Source: Candidatus Rokuibacteriota bacterium
GTDB taxonomy: Bacteria; Methylomirabilota; Methylomirabilia; Rokubacteriales; CSP1-6
DNA: 36,710 nt
Direction: 5' to 3'
Assembly (NCBI GenBank): GCA_016184365.1
Contig: JACPCW010000029.1
Span: forward strand, 1-36,710
Below, one piece after another: positions 1 to 7,263 of this stretch; the stretch's first letter is position 1, and every line of letters begins with the position of its first letter. A program made the position numbers and the translations under genes. A model generated the notes under the pieces. The model ran no database searches. It was not told the origin of the DNA and saw only the letters and a program-made list of their open reading frames with translations.

Positions 1-630
1 TGCGCGCTCGCCCAGGTGATCTACGGCCTGCACCAGGTCGGATTGCAGGCCGGCGAGACCGTCGTCATCCAGGGCGCCGGCGGGCTCGGGCTCTTCGCGA
101 GCGCCGTCGCGCGCGAGCGTGGCGCCTCACGCGTCGTCGTGCTCGATCGCCGGCAGGACCGGCTCGATCTCGCGCGGCGGTTCGGCGCCGACCACGTCGT
201 GAACGTCGACGCGTTCGCGTCCGCCGACGAGCGGACGAAAGCCGTGCGCGATCTCACGGGCGGAGGCGGCCACGTCGTCGCCGAGCTCGCCGGCCATCCC
301 AGCGTGATCGCCGAAGGTCTGGCGATGGCGCGGCCGGAAGGCCGCTACCTCGTGATCGGCAACATCGCCGCCGGCGAGACGATTCCGTTCGATCCCGCGT
401 GGCTCGTGCACTGGAACCGCCGCATGGTCGGTGTCGGCGGCTATCAGGCGTGGGCGCTCCGCCGCGGGCTCGAGCTGCTCGAGCGGACGCGCGATCGCTA
501 TCCGTACGACGCGATCCTGTCCCATCGTTTCGATCTCGCGCACATCAACGACGCGTTCCAGCACGCCGACGCCGGCAAGGCGATTCGCACGGGTCTCGTC
601 TGCGCGCCCGAGCTCATCACTGCCTCGTAA
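1..630 (+). CDS. Zinc-type alcohol dehydrogenase family protein, C-terminal part
   Basis: The reading frame is open from the first base, so the 5' end lies outside the window; 209 residues are visible. This is the NAD(P)-binding half of a medium-chain (zinc-type) dehydrogenase. The Rossmann motif GAGGLG is at visible residues 25-30, followed by VVVLDRR, which usually contacts the cofactor ribose, and a C-terminal catalytic-domain strand ending SHRFDLAHINDAF. The catalytic-zinc ligands of the N-terminal domain are not in view, so substrate and zinc dependence cannot be judged. The next gene starts 9 bases after the stop behind AAGGAG, so the two are probably co-transcribed, suggesting oxidation of a hydroxy compound linked to the enolase-superfamily enzyme. 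The family call is firm and the substrate unknown. Confidence 0.88.
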   Translation, partial: CALAQVIYGLHQVGLQAGETVVIQGAGGLGLFASAVARERGASRVVVLDRRQDRLDLARRFGADHVVNVDAFASADERTKAVRDLTGGGGHVVAELAGHPSVIAEGLAMARPEGRYLVIGNIAAGETIPFDPAWLVHWNRRMVGVGGYQAWALRRGLELLERTRDRYPYDAILSHRFDLAHINDAFQHADAGKAIRTGLVCAPELITAS

Positions 631-639
631 GGAGCCCCG

Positions 640-1719
640 ATGAAGATCGCCGGCATCGAAACCGCGACGCTGCGCGTGCCCACGTCGAAGCAGATGGCGC
701 TCGAGTTCCCGTATCACGCGGTCATCGTGGCGCGCGTCCGCACCGACGCCGGCATCGAAGGGCTCGGCTACTCGCTCGCGTTCGCCGCGAGCGGCGCCGA
801 GGCGATCCAGATGTATCTCGACACGCGGCTCGTTCCGCTGCTGGTGGGCGAGGACCCGCTGTTCGTCGAGCGGCACTGGGAGCGAATGTTTCGCGTCGAT
901 CGCGGCATCAGGCGGCAGGGCATCGCCGCGTACGCGGTGTCCGCGCTCGACATCGCGCTGTGGGACATCGTCGGCAAGGCGGCGAACCTGCCGCTCTACA
1001 AGCTCTGGGGCGCGGCGACGGACCGGATCGCCGCGTACGGCAGCGGCGGCTGGGCGAAGTACAGCGTGAAGGACGTCATCGCGGAGGCGGAGCGGTACGC
1101 GGGGCAGGGCTGCCGCTACTACAAGATGAAGATCCACGATCCCGATCCGCGCGTGAACCGCGAGCGCGTGATGGCCGTGAAGAAGGCCCTCGGCGACGGC
1201 GTGCGGATGATGGTGGACGTGAACCAGAAGCTCGACGCGCACAACTCGATCCGCCAGGCGCGTCTGCTCGAGGATCTCGATCTCGTCTGGTACGAAGAGC
1301 CGGTGCTGGCGGATGACATCGCGGCGTGCGCGGAAGTGGCCCAGGCGATCGCGATTCCCGTCGCGACGGGCGAGAACGCGTACACGCGCTGGGAGTTCCG
1401 CGACCTGATCGAGCGCAAGGCGGCGCGCTACCTGATGCCGGACGTCTGCCGCGCCAACGGTTTCAGCGAGACGATGCGGATCGGCCGGCTCGCGGCGGCG
1501 CACTCGACGCTGGTGTCACCGCACGTCGTGCACGAGCTGTCGCTGCACGTCGCCGCGGCGCTGCCGAACAGCTTCCTCGTCGAGTACATGGACTGGGCGC
1601 CGGCCGATCTGTTCGACGGCCTGCCGCCGTGCGAGCGCGGCGAGATCGCGGTGCCCGACCGTCCGGGCCACGGCATCGCACTGGCGAAGGGCGCGATCGA
1701 GAAGTACCGCGTGCGGTAG
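640..1719 (+). CDS. Mandelate racemase/muconate lactonizing enzyme family protein
   Basis: 359 residues, full length for the enolase superfamily. These cytosolic Mg2+ enzymes abstract the proton alpha to a carboxylate. The capping domain is about residues 1-125 and the barrel follows. Visible active-site residues: KMK at 162-164 (the general base Lys), metal ligands D193 (MVDVN), E219/E220 (YEEP) and E245 (GEN), D268 (MPDVC), and H295 (SPH), the His of the Asp/His dyad seen in the mandelate racemase subgroup. ATG at 640 follows AAGGAG with good spacing. The upstream neighbour is a dehydrogenase, so a sugar-acid or aromatic hydroxy-acid dehydratase or racemase is likely. A second distant paralogue lies at 21015-22097. 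The substrate cannot be assigned. Confidence 0.93.
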   Translation: MKIAGIETATLRVPTSKQMALEFPYHAVIVARVRTDAGIEGLGYSLAFAASGAEAIQMYLDTRLVPLLVGEDPLFVERHWERMFRVDRGIRRQGIAAYAVSALDIALWDIVGKAANLPLYKLWGAATDRIAAYGSGGWAKYSVKDVIAEAERYAGQGCRYYKMKIHDPDPRVNRERVMAVKKALGDGVRMMVDVNQKLDAHNSIRQARLLEDLDLVWYEEPVLADDIAACAEVAQAIAIPVATGENAYTRWEFRDLIERKAARYLMPDVCRANGFSETMRIGRLAAAHSTLVSPHVVHELSLHVAAALPNSFLVEYMDWAPADLFDGLPPCERGEIAVPDRPGHGIALAKGAIEKYRVR

Positions 1720-1815
1720 CTCGTGGCCCGAAACGACTTTTATTAATATCTGGCTGGCCGCGATCGACTTGGACGGGCCGTTTACATCGCGTTCGCAGCG
1801 TCGTGGTCGGAGGTT

Positions 1816-2211
1816 TTGCAGCTCCGAATTGTTCCGTCCTGCTTTGTCGCTTTCGTGGCCGCCGACGTCGAGGACGACTCTGCCGCCGTGGAGGTCAGGC
1901 GAATCGCTGATCACTTGCTCACGGCAGGCGCGGTCTGGGTCTGTGCCTGGGGACCAGGGGCGGGCCGGCTAGAAGATATCTTCGACGACGCTGCTATTGC
2001 GAACGATCCCGGTGGTACGAAACCAGTGATCTGTACGACGGCGCATGCCGACGAGCGCATCGAAGAGGCCTTCGAATTCGCGATCTCGGCGGCTTTGCCC
2101 GCGTCCGAGTATTCGGAATCCTGCCGGGCCGTCGTCGCCGTATTCGTGGGGAACGTGAACTGGTACAACGATACGGCCATGTATCTCGAGGACGCCCTCG
2201 ACGCCCCTTGA
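1816..2211 (+). CDS. DUF7684-like small hypothetical protein
   Basis: About 131 residues from TTG at 1816. A GTG at 1855 is an alternative start; the GGAGG at 1809-1813 lies too close to the TTG to settle the matter. The segment around residues 36-48 (AGAVWVCAWGPG) and the later CTTAHADERIEEAFEFA resemble, from memory, proteins annotated DUF7684, a family without known function. No membrane segment or signal peptide is seen. The upstream spacer 1720-1815 contains an AT-rich patch (TTTTATTAATAT, about 1738-1749) that stands out here and may carry a promoter. The base composition is less extreme than in the neighbours, and the toxin-antitoxin pair follows, so this stretch may be acquired DNA. 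Function unknown. Confidence 0.6.
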   Translation: MQLRIVPSCFVAFVAADVEDDSAAVEVRRIADHLLTAGAVWVCAWGPGAGRLEDIFDDAAIANDPGGTKPVICTTAHADERIEEAFEFAISAALPASEYSESCRAVVAVFVGNVNWYNDTAMYLEDALDAP

Positions 2212-2247
2212 GCGCCGCCCGCGCCGCCCATCTCCGATCTCCCACTC

Positions 2248-2268
2248 GCGATGTATACTGCGATGTAT
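2248..2268 (+). promoter_or_regulatory. Probable promoter/operator of the toxin-antitoxin pair
   Basis: The 9-mer GCGATGTAT occurs twice, at 2248-2256 and 2260-2268, with a 12-base period. It overlaps a TATACT hexamer (2254-2259) that resembles a -10 element and runs into the antitoxin ATG at 2267. Ribbon-helix-helix antitoxins commonly bind short tandem sites over their own promoter, so this is a plausible autoregulatory operator. The short distance from TATACT to the ATG suggests a leaderless or nearly leaderless message. No convincing -35 box is seen. Confidence 0.35.
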
Positions 2269-2542
2269 GGATCGGATGGTCCGAAAGCAAATTTATATCG
2301 ACGCGCGACAGGAGCGCCTGCTCAAGCAGCGTTCGAAGCAGCTTGGTGTGACCGAGGCTCAAGTGATTCGCCAGAGCCTCGACGCGAGCTTCACGACACC
2401 AGCCGGGGAGTGGCGTCCCGATCCTGCCGCCTGGGAGGCGCTCAAGCGAGCGATCCGCCGTCGGATGCGGATGAAGGTGCCGCAAACGCCGCGCCGCTGG
2501 ACCCGCGACGAGCTTTATGACCGGCCGCGCGCTCATCGATAG
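2267..2542 (+). CDS. Ribbon-helix-helix (CopG-like) antitoxin
   Basis: 91 residues. The N-terminal strand-helix-helix pattern (RKQIYIDARQERLLKQRSKQ, then LGVTEAQVIRQSL, residues 6-38) is typical of MetJ/Arc-fold DNA-binding antitoxins. The basic C-terminal tail would wrap the toxin. ATG at 2267 is used here; a second ATG at 2276 (M4) could also serve. The stop lies 26 bases inside the PIN-domain gene, a usual toxin-antitoxin layout that couples their translation. It probably represses its own promoter through the 9-bp tandem repeat just upstream. The family call rests on the fold pattern and its toxin partner, not on close similarity. Confidence 0.8.
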   Translation: MDRMVRKQIYIDARQERLLKQRSKQLGVTEAQVIRQSLDASFTTPAGEWRPDPAAWEALKRAIRRRMRMKVPQTPRRWTRDELYDRPRAHR

Positions 2543-2969
2543 CAATATCCTCGTCTACGCATTCGATCCCGCTGATCGCCGGAAGCAGGAAGTCGCCCTC
2601 ACGCTCCTCGATGGTCTCGCGGCCGCCCAGCGTGGCGCGCTGTCCACCCAGATTCTCGGTGAATTCTTTCGCGTGACGACGGAGAAGCTGACGCGCCGGT
2701 TGTCCCGCGCCGAAGCTCAGCGCAACGTGATACTGTTCGCCGCAGGCTGGCCCGTCATGCCGATCACGAGCCACGTCGTTCTCGAGGCCGTCCGTGGTGC
2801 CGTGGCGCACGCCATGCCGTATTGGGACGCTCAGCTCTGGGCGACGGCGCGGCTCAACCAGCTCGAAATCCTCCTCTCCGAAGACTTCCAGGACGGTCGA
2901 GTCACCGACGGCGTACGCTTCGTGAATCCGTTCGCACCTGCGTTCGATCTCGCGGGTCTTCTCGCGTAG
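2517..2969 (+). CDS. PIN-domain ribonuclease toxin (VapC-like)
   Basis: 150 residues, usual for VapC-type toxins, which cut RNA with Mg2+ bound by a cluster of acidic residues. The expected acids are visible: D8 (LIDSNILVYA), E49 (ILGEFF), D104 (YWDAQLW) and D123 (LLSEDF). The nuclease is therefore probably intact. ATG at 2517 overlaps the antitoxin end by 26 bases. The subfamily resembles PIN proteins with DSNILVYAFD and LLSEDFQDG motifs, often paired with ribbon-helix-helix antitoxins. The MFS gene begins 11 bases after the stop, so read-through transcription into it is possible although the functions are unrelated. Confidence 0.9.
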   Translation: MTGRALIDSNILVYAFDPADRRKQEVALTLLDGLAAAQRGALSTQILGEFFRVTTEKLTRRLSRAEAQRNVILFAAGWPVMPITSHVVLEAVRGAVAHAMPYWDAQLWATARLNQLEILLSEDFQDGRVTDGVRFVNPFAPAFDLAGLLA

Positions 2970-2980
2970 CGTCCCGCCCG

Positions 2981-4264
2981 GTGCCGCTCCCGTTCTTCTA
3001 CGGCTGGGTCGTCGTCGCGGTCGCGTTCGTCACGATGGCGATCGGCATCAACGCGCGCACCGCCTTCTCGCTCTTCTTTCCGCCGATCCTCGACGAGTTC
3101 GGCTGGGAGCGCGGCATCACGGTCGGCGCGTTCTCGCTCGGCTTCGTCATCTCGATGGTCTTCACGCCGCTCCTGGGTCGCGCGATGGACCGCTGGGGCC
3201 CGCGCTGGGTCATGCCGGTCGGCGTGCTGATGACGTCCGCCGGCCTCGCGCTCGGCGCGTTGACCACGCAGCCGTGGCATCTCTACGCGACGCTCGGTGT
3301 GCTCGTCGCCGCCGGCACGGTGGTCGGCGGCTACACGGGCCACGCGCAGTTCCTGCCGCACTGGTTCGTGCGGCGCCGCGGGCTCGCGACGGGCATCGCG
3401 TTCTCCGGCGTCGGCGTCGGCTCGATCGTGATCCTCCCGTGGCTGCAGGCGATGATTCAGTCGTCCGGGTGGCGGACGGCGTGCTGGGCGATGGCGATCG
3501 TCGTCCTGGCGCTCGTGCCGATGAACTTCTTCCTGCAACGGCGGCGTCCGGAAGACATGGGACTGCGCGCCGACGGCGATCCGACGCCGGCCGCGTCGAC
3601 GAAGCCCGGGGGCCATCCGACGAACGTCGTCGACACCGTCTGGGCGTCGACGGACTGGACCGTCGGGCGCGCCATGGCGACCGCGCGCTTCTGGTGGGTC
3701 GTCGTCGCGTTCTTCGGCGGGCTGTTCGCGTGGTACGCCGTGCAGGCGCACCAGACGAAGTATCTCCTCGAGATCGGCTTTTCACCGGGGACGGCCGCGT
3801 ATGCGCTCGGCTTCGTCGGCCTCACCGGCATCGTCGGGCAGATCGCGCTCGGCTGGCTGTCCGATCGCATCGGCCGCGAATGGGTGTGGACGATCGCCAC
3901 GCTCGGCTTCGCGCTCTGCTACGCGCTGCTGCTCGCCATGAAGCAGCACCCGACGCCAGCGCTGCTCTATCTGATGGTTGCGTCGCAGGGCGTGCTCGGC
4001 TACGGCCTCGCGTCGGTGTACGGCGCGATTCCGGCCGAGCTCTTCCAGGGACGGAACTACGGCTCGATCTTCGGGTGGCTCGGCTTCGCGTCAGGCCTCG
4101 GTGCCGGCGCCGGTCCGTGGGTGACCGGCGCCGTCTACGATCGGACGGGGAGTTACGCGCCCGCGTTCTGGCTGACCATCGCGCTCTGTCTCGTGTCGGT
4201 CGTCGCGATGTGGCTCGCGGCGCCGCGCAAGGTGCGCGTCGTCGCGGGCCGCATCACCGGGTGA
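2981..4264 (+). CDS. MFS transporter, monocarboxylate/oxalate-formate antiporter type
   Basis: 427 residues from GTG at 2981, which gives the normal N-terminus PLPFFYGWVVVAVAF of this subfamily. The reading frame is open further upstream, but that part overlaps the toxin gene. About twelve hydrophobic segments are visible, with the MFS loop motif GRAMDRWGPR between helices 2 and 3 and a related LGWLSDRIGR in the second half. It is an inner-membrane carrier, probably for a small organic acid. No SD is evident before the GTG. The 3' end overlaps the convergent deleted AHSA1 gene by 11 bases. A second carrier with the same FYGWV start is at 4483-5700, inside the ECF42-linked unit. The substrate is unknown. 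Confidence 0.88.
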   Translation: MPLPFFYGWVVVAVAFVTMAIGINARTAFSLFFPPILDEFGWERGITVGAFSLGFVISMVFTPLLGRAMDRWGPRWVMPVGVLMTSAGLALGALTTQPWHLYATLGVLVAAGTVVGGYTGHAQFLPHWFVRRRGLATGIAFSGVGVGSIVILPWLQAMIQSSGWRTACWAMAIVVLALVPMNFFLQRRRPEDMGLRADGDPTPAASTKPGGHPTNVVDTVWASTDWTVGRAMATARFWWVVVAFFGGLFAWYAVQAHQTKYLLEIGFSPGTAAYALGFVGLTGIVGQIALGWLSDRIGREWVWTIATLGFALCYALLLAMKQHPTPALLYLMVASQGVLGYGLASVYGAIPAELFQGRNYGSIFGWLGFASGLGAGAGPWVTGAVYDRTGSYAPAFWLTIALCLVSVVAMWLAAPRKVRVVAGRITG

Positions 4265-4463
4265 TCGAGCGCAGGTATTCGTCGAGCCGGTCGTAGCTCT
4301 TCGGCCAGCCGTCCGGGCCAGTCATCCAGTGCGGCACGTGCTTCGGGTTCGTCCACATCTCCCACGCGAGCCGGCGCGGCGCGTCCACGGCGCGCGTGGC
4401 GAGCAATTCCCGATCGGACGGCGTCGTGAACGTCGTGATGCCGAGCTTGCCGGTCGTGGCCAT
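4254..4463 (-). pseudogene. AHSA1/SRPBCC protein with large in-frame internal deletion
   Basis: Only 69 residues, against about 150 for AHSA1/START-like proteins. Residues 1-53 match the normal beginning (TPSDRELLATRAVDAPRRLAWEMW, then NPKHVPHWMTGPDGW). Residues 54-69 match the normal last helix (PKSYDRLDEYLRS). Everything between, the bulk of the hydrophobic-pocket beta sheet, is absent. The junction falls at DGW, a tripeptide common both at the pocket entry and just before the last helix in this family, so recombination between short repeats is a plausible origin. The frame is kept and an SD (GGAG) precedes ATG 4463, so a peptide may still be made. It is last in the minus-strand unit and overlaps the MFS gene end by 11 bases. 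Confidence 0.7.
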
Positions 4464-4482
4464 GATGCGCTCCTGTGGTGTC

Positions 4483-5700
4483 CTAGATCGCCGCGCTCGG
4501 GCTCGGCAGCGCGACGGAAACTTCGCGCGGTGGACGGAACGTCGACGCGATGGCGACGGCGCCGAGCCCGATCCCGGACGAGGCGATGAACAGCCAGGCG
4601 TAGCTGCCGAAGCCGTCGTAGAGCCAGCCGCCGGCGACCGGCCCGAGCGCCATGCCGAGCGTGGCCGCGGTCGAGACGGCGCCGAACGTGGCGCCCATGA
4701 TCTTCTCGCCGAAGTACTCGCGCACGACCACCGCGTAGAGCGGCATCACGCCGCCGTACGCGAAGCCGAACATCGCCGCCACGGCGTAGAAGCCGCCGAG
4801 CTCGCGCGTGAACAGGTAGAGGCTGATGGCGACCGCCTGGATCGTGAGGCCGACGACGAGCGTGCGCTTGGCGCCCGCGCGGTCGGCGACGAGCCCGCAG
4901 ACGATCTTGCCGCTGAACGACGCCAGGCCCGCGACGCTGAACACGGTCGCCGCCGCCATGGCGGTCACGCCGTGGTCGATCGCGTTGGTGACCATGTGGA
5001 AGATCGGGCCCGAGTGCGCGGCGCAGCACGCGAAGTGCGTGAACGCGATGGCCGCGAACTGCGGCGTGCGCAGCGCCTGCCCGACCGAGAGCCCGGGACT
5101 GTCGCCGGCTCTCGTTGCCGCGGTGCCCGCGAGCGACGACGGCGGATTGCGGACGAAGAACGCCGCGGGAATGACGACGAGCCACACGAGGTCGCCGATC
5201 ATCAGCATCGCGGTGCGCCAGTCGTACGTGCTGATCAGCCAGCGCGCGAGCGGCGCCATGAACGTCGCGCCGAAGCTCAGGCCCGCGGACACGAGCGCGA
5301 CCGCGAGCGTGCGGTTGCGCGTGAACCAGCGGGTCGTCGTGGACGTCATCGGCGCGTAAAGGCTGCCGGCGGCGAGACCGACGATCACGCCGAAGAGCAC
5401 CTGGAACCCGCCGAGCGTCGTCGCCCGGCTTGCCGTCACGAGCCCGAAGCCGAGGAGCACGCCACCGGAGAGGACGACCGCGCGGGTGCCGAACCGGTCG
5501 GACAGCGCGCCCCACGCGAACGCGCCGACGCTCATCGCCAGGAAGTTCAGCAGCGCGGCCGTCGCAATGCCCGTCCGCGACCAGCCCATCTCCGCGGACA
5601 TGGGCTGCAGGAACACGGTGAGCGACATCATCGCGCCGAACCCGACGCACGTGACGACGATGCCGACGGCGACGATCACCCAGCCGTAGAAGAGCTTCAT
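4483..5700 (-). CDS. MFS transporter, monocarboxylate/OFA type
   Basis: 405 residues from ATG at 5700 (MKLFYGWVIVAVGIVV). The frame is open upstream, but that part lies over the DoxX gene and is not membrane-like. About twelve transmembrane segments are visible, with the MFS motif GALSDRFGTR between helices 2 and 3 and a matching CGLVADRAGAKR in the second half. The start codon lies one base after the DoxX stop, so it belongs to the ECF42-linked unit. It is a likely inner-membrane organic-anion carrier, related to but clearly different from the carrier at 2981. A role in export of a toxic product is possible from context only. Confidence 0.9.
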   Translation of the reverse strand: MKLFYGWVIVAVGIVVTCVGFGAMMSLTVFLQPMSAEMGWSRTGIATAALLNFLAMSVGAFAWGALSDRFGTRAVVLSGGVLLGFGLVTASRATTLGGFQVLFGVIVGLAAGSLYAPMTSTTTRWFTRNRTLAVALVSAGLSFGATFMAPLARWLISTYDWRTAMLMIGDLVWLVVIPAAFFVRNPPSSLAGTAATRAGDSPGLSVGQALRTPQFAAIAFTHFACCAAHSGPIFHMVTNAIDHGVTAMAAATVFSVAGLASFSGKIVCGLVADRAGAKRTLVVGLTIQAVAISLYLFTRELGGFYAVAAMFGFAYGGVMPLYAVVVREYFGEKIMGATFGAVSTAATLGMALGPVAGGWLYDGFGSYAWLFIASSGIGLGAVAIASTFRPPREVSVALPSPSAAI

Positions 5701-5701
5701 G

Positions 5702-6091
5702 TCACGCCGCCCGGCGCGCGAAGGTGCGCGCACGATGCGGAACGACGCGCCAGCGTCCCCAGGCCACGAACACGAGCAGCAGTCCCACCACGAGCGGGAT
5801 GGCGGCCAGCAACACGTCACCGCCGAGCAGCGTGATGACGACGGCGCCGATCATGATGACCACCAGCCCCGCGGCGGCGAGCGGCGTCAGCATCGGCTGA
5901 ACGCGCACGAGCCCCGGCAGGACCAGGCCGAGCCCGCCGAGCAGCTCGGCCGCGCCGAGGAAGCGCATGAAGGCGCCGGGCAGGGGCACCGGACCCTGCA
6001 TCTGGTCGAGCGGCAGGACGAGCTTCATGCCGCCCGCGAAGACGAAGAGCGCCGCCAGCAGCGCCTGCACGACCCAGAGCGCGTACGTCAT
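5702..6091 (-). CDS. DoxX-family membrane protein
   Basis: 129 residues with four hydrophobic segments (about residues 4-22, 42-62, 70-90 and 92-112). The first helix has the typical FVFAGGMKLVLP, and FLGAAELLGGLGLVLPGL opens the second, as in DoxX/DoxX-like proteins. Some family members are quinone-linked or redox-stress membrane proteins, but most have no assigned reaction. The start overlaps the upstream stop by ATGA and the stop lies one base before the MFS start, so it is translationally coupled on both sides. DoxX-like genes with AHSA1 and DGPF proteins recur near ECF42 sigma factors, in line with the neighbours here. Confidence 0.88.
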   Translation of the reverse strand: MTYALWVVQALLAALFVFAGGMKLVLPLDQMQGPVPLPGAFMRFLGAAELLGGLGLVLPGLVRVQPMLTPLAAAGLVVIMIGAVVITLLGGDVLLAAIPLVVGLLLVFVAWGRWRVVPHRARTFARRAA

Positions 6092-6939
6092 GGCCGCGCC
6101 GCCGCCAGGTAGTCGGCGAGCTTGTCGAGCGATTCGCTCCAGCCCTGCTCGCACATCTCGCGCTCCTTCGCCGGCGCCGATCCGACCGCGTGCCGCACCG
6201 CGAGCTTCGTCTTGCCCGCCAGGTCGTCGAACGTCAGCGTGATCAGCGCTTCGCGCGGCCACTCGGCGCTCATGCCGTACTGGGTCGGCTCGACGACGTT
6301 GCCCTGCGGGTCCGAGAACTGGTCGGTCGTCACGAGGCGCGCCGGCGGCACGACCTCGCGGTAGACGCCCTTCGACCAGAAATCCTGGCCGTCGGGCGAC
6401 CGCATGGCGGAGTACCAGACGCCGCCCGATCGCAGGTCGATCGTGCACGCCGGCGAGGTGAAGCCTTTCGGTCCCCACCACTGCATCACCCGCTCCGGCT
6501 CCGTCCACGCCTTGAACACCAGATCCCGCGGCGCGTCGAAGACCCGTTCGATGACGATGTCCTGGTCGGCAAGGCCGTCGATCGACATCGCCGGCTGGCC
6601 CGCGATCTCGATAACCGGCCGCACTTCGACCGTGCCCTTGCGGGCCATGGGAATCCGGGAGGCGATGGCGATCGCCTCGTCGAGGTTCGCGGCATCGATC
6701 AGGAAGTACCCTCCCAGCTGCTCGCGCGTCTCGGCAAACGGCCCGTCCGTCACGAGGCGCTTGCCGTCGCGGACCCGGACGCTGGTCGCCGTGAACGTAG
6801 GATGCAGCGGGGCGGCCGCGAGATACTGCCCGGCCGCACGGAGCTCGCGCGCGAGCTCGGTGGATTCGCGGTAGCACGCCGCGCGCTCGATCTCATCGAG
6901 CGCCTGTTCGTCCTGGTAGATCAGCAGCATGTATCGCAT
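6088..6939 (-). CDS. YCII-domain/AHSA1 (SRPBCC) fusion protein
   Basis: 283 residues in two domains normally made separately. Residues 1-110 are a YCII/DGPF domain (MRYMLLIYQDEQ at the start, [15 protein letters not shown] at 65-79). Residues 125-283 are a complete AHSA1-type SRPBCC pocket: VIERVFDAPRDLVFKAW, WWGPKGFT, GVWYSAMRSPDG, and the last helix WSESLDKLADYLA. SRPBCC domains bind hydrophobic ligands; YCII domains resemble small ferredoxin-fold enzymes or binding proteins. ATG at 6939 follows GGAG; the stop overlaps the DoxX start. Its place behind an ECF42-type promoter fits the DGPF partnership. The join is in frame with no sign of error, so I treat it as a genuine fusion. Ligand unknown. 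Confidence 0.9.
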   Translation of the reverse strand: MRYMLLIYQDEQALDEIERAACYRESTELARELRAAGQYLAAAPLHPTFTATSVRVRDGKRLVTDGPFAETREQLGGYFLIDAANLDEAIAIASRIPMARKGTVEVRPVIEIAGQPAMSIDGLADQDIVIERVFDAPRDLVFKAWTEPERVMQWWGPKGFTSPACTIDLRSGGVWYSAMRSPDGQDFWSKGVYREVVPPARLVTTDQFSDPQGNVVEPTQYGMSAEWPREALITLTFDDLAGKTKLAVRHAVGSAPAKEREMCEQGWSESLDKLADYLAAARP

Positions 6940-6963
6940 GAGCGCATCTCCATGCCGGCCGGG

Positions 6964-7263
6964 TCAGCCGCCGGCCATGGCGCCGACGATCAGCAACGGC
7001 TCGGCGCCCGTCGCGACGGGCTCGGGCAGCGGGGCGTCCGGCGATTCGTGCGAGAGATCCTGCTCGCAGGCGAAGAGTCGCAGGAATGCACGACGCTCGT
7101 GTGTGACCTGGTCGCGGATCGTTCCGCGCAGCATCGGGTACGACGCCTCGAGCGCGTCGAGGACCGAGCGTTGCGTGACCGGCCCGTCGACGTCGAGCTT
7201 CACTTCACCGTCGACGCGCGAGAGCGTCCGCAGGTGAGCGGGAAGGACCACGCGCACCGTCAT
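6964..7263 (-). CDS. MoaD/ThiS-like ubiquitin-fold protein ending in GG
   Basis: 99 residues. The beta-grasp pattern is visible: an N-terminal strand [12 protein letters not shown], then [23 protein letters not shown], and a C-terminus [11 protein letters not shown] terminal di-glycine is the functional tail of sulfur carriers (MoaD, ThiS) and of small prokaryotic protein modifiers. It is adenylated by an E1-like enzyme; no such activating enzyme and no molybdopterin synthase large subunit is in this window. The start overlaps the propeller-protein stop (ATGA), so the two are translationally coupled. This suggests a dedicated role with that protein rather than in cofactor synthesis, which is an inference. 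The fold call is good and the role open. Confidence 0.85.
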   Translation of the reverse strand: MTVRVVLPAHLRTLSRVDGEVKLDVDGPVTQRSVLDALEASYPMLRGTIRDQVTHERRAFLRLFACEQDLSHESPDAPLPEPVATGAEPLLIVGAMAGG

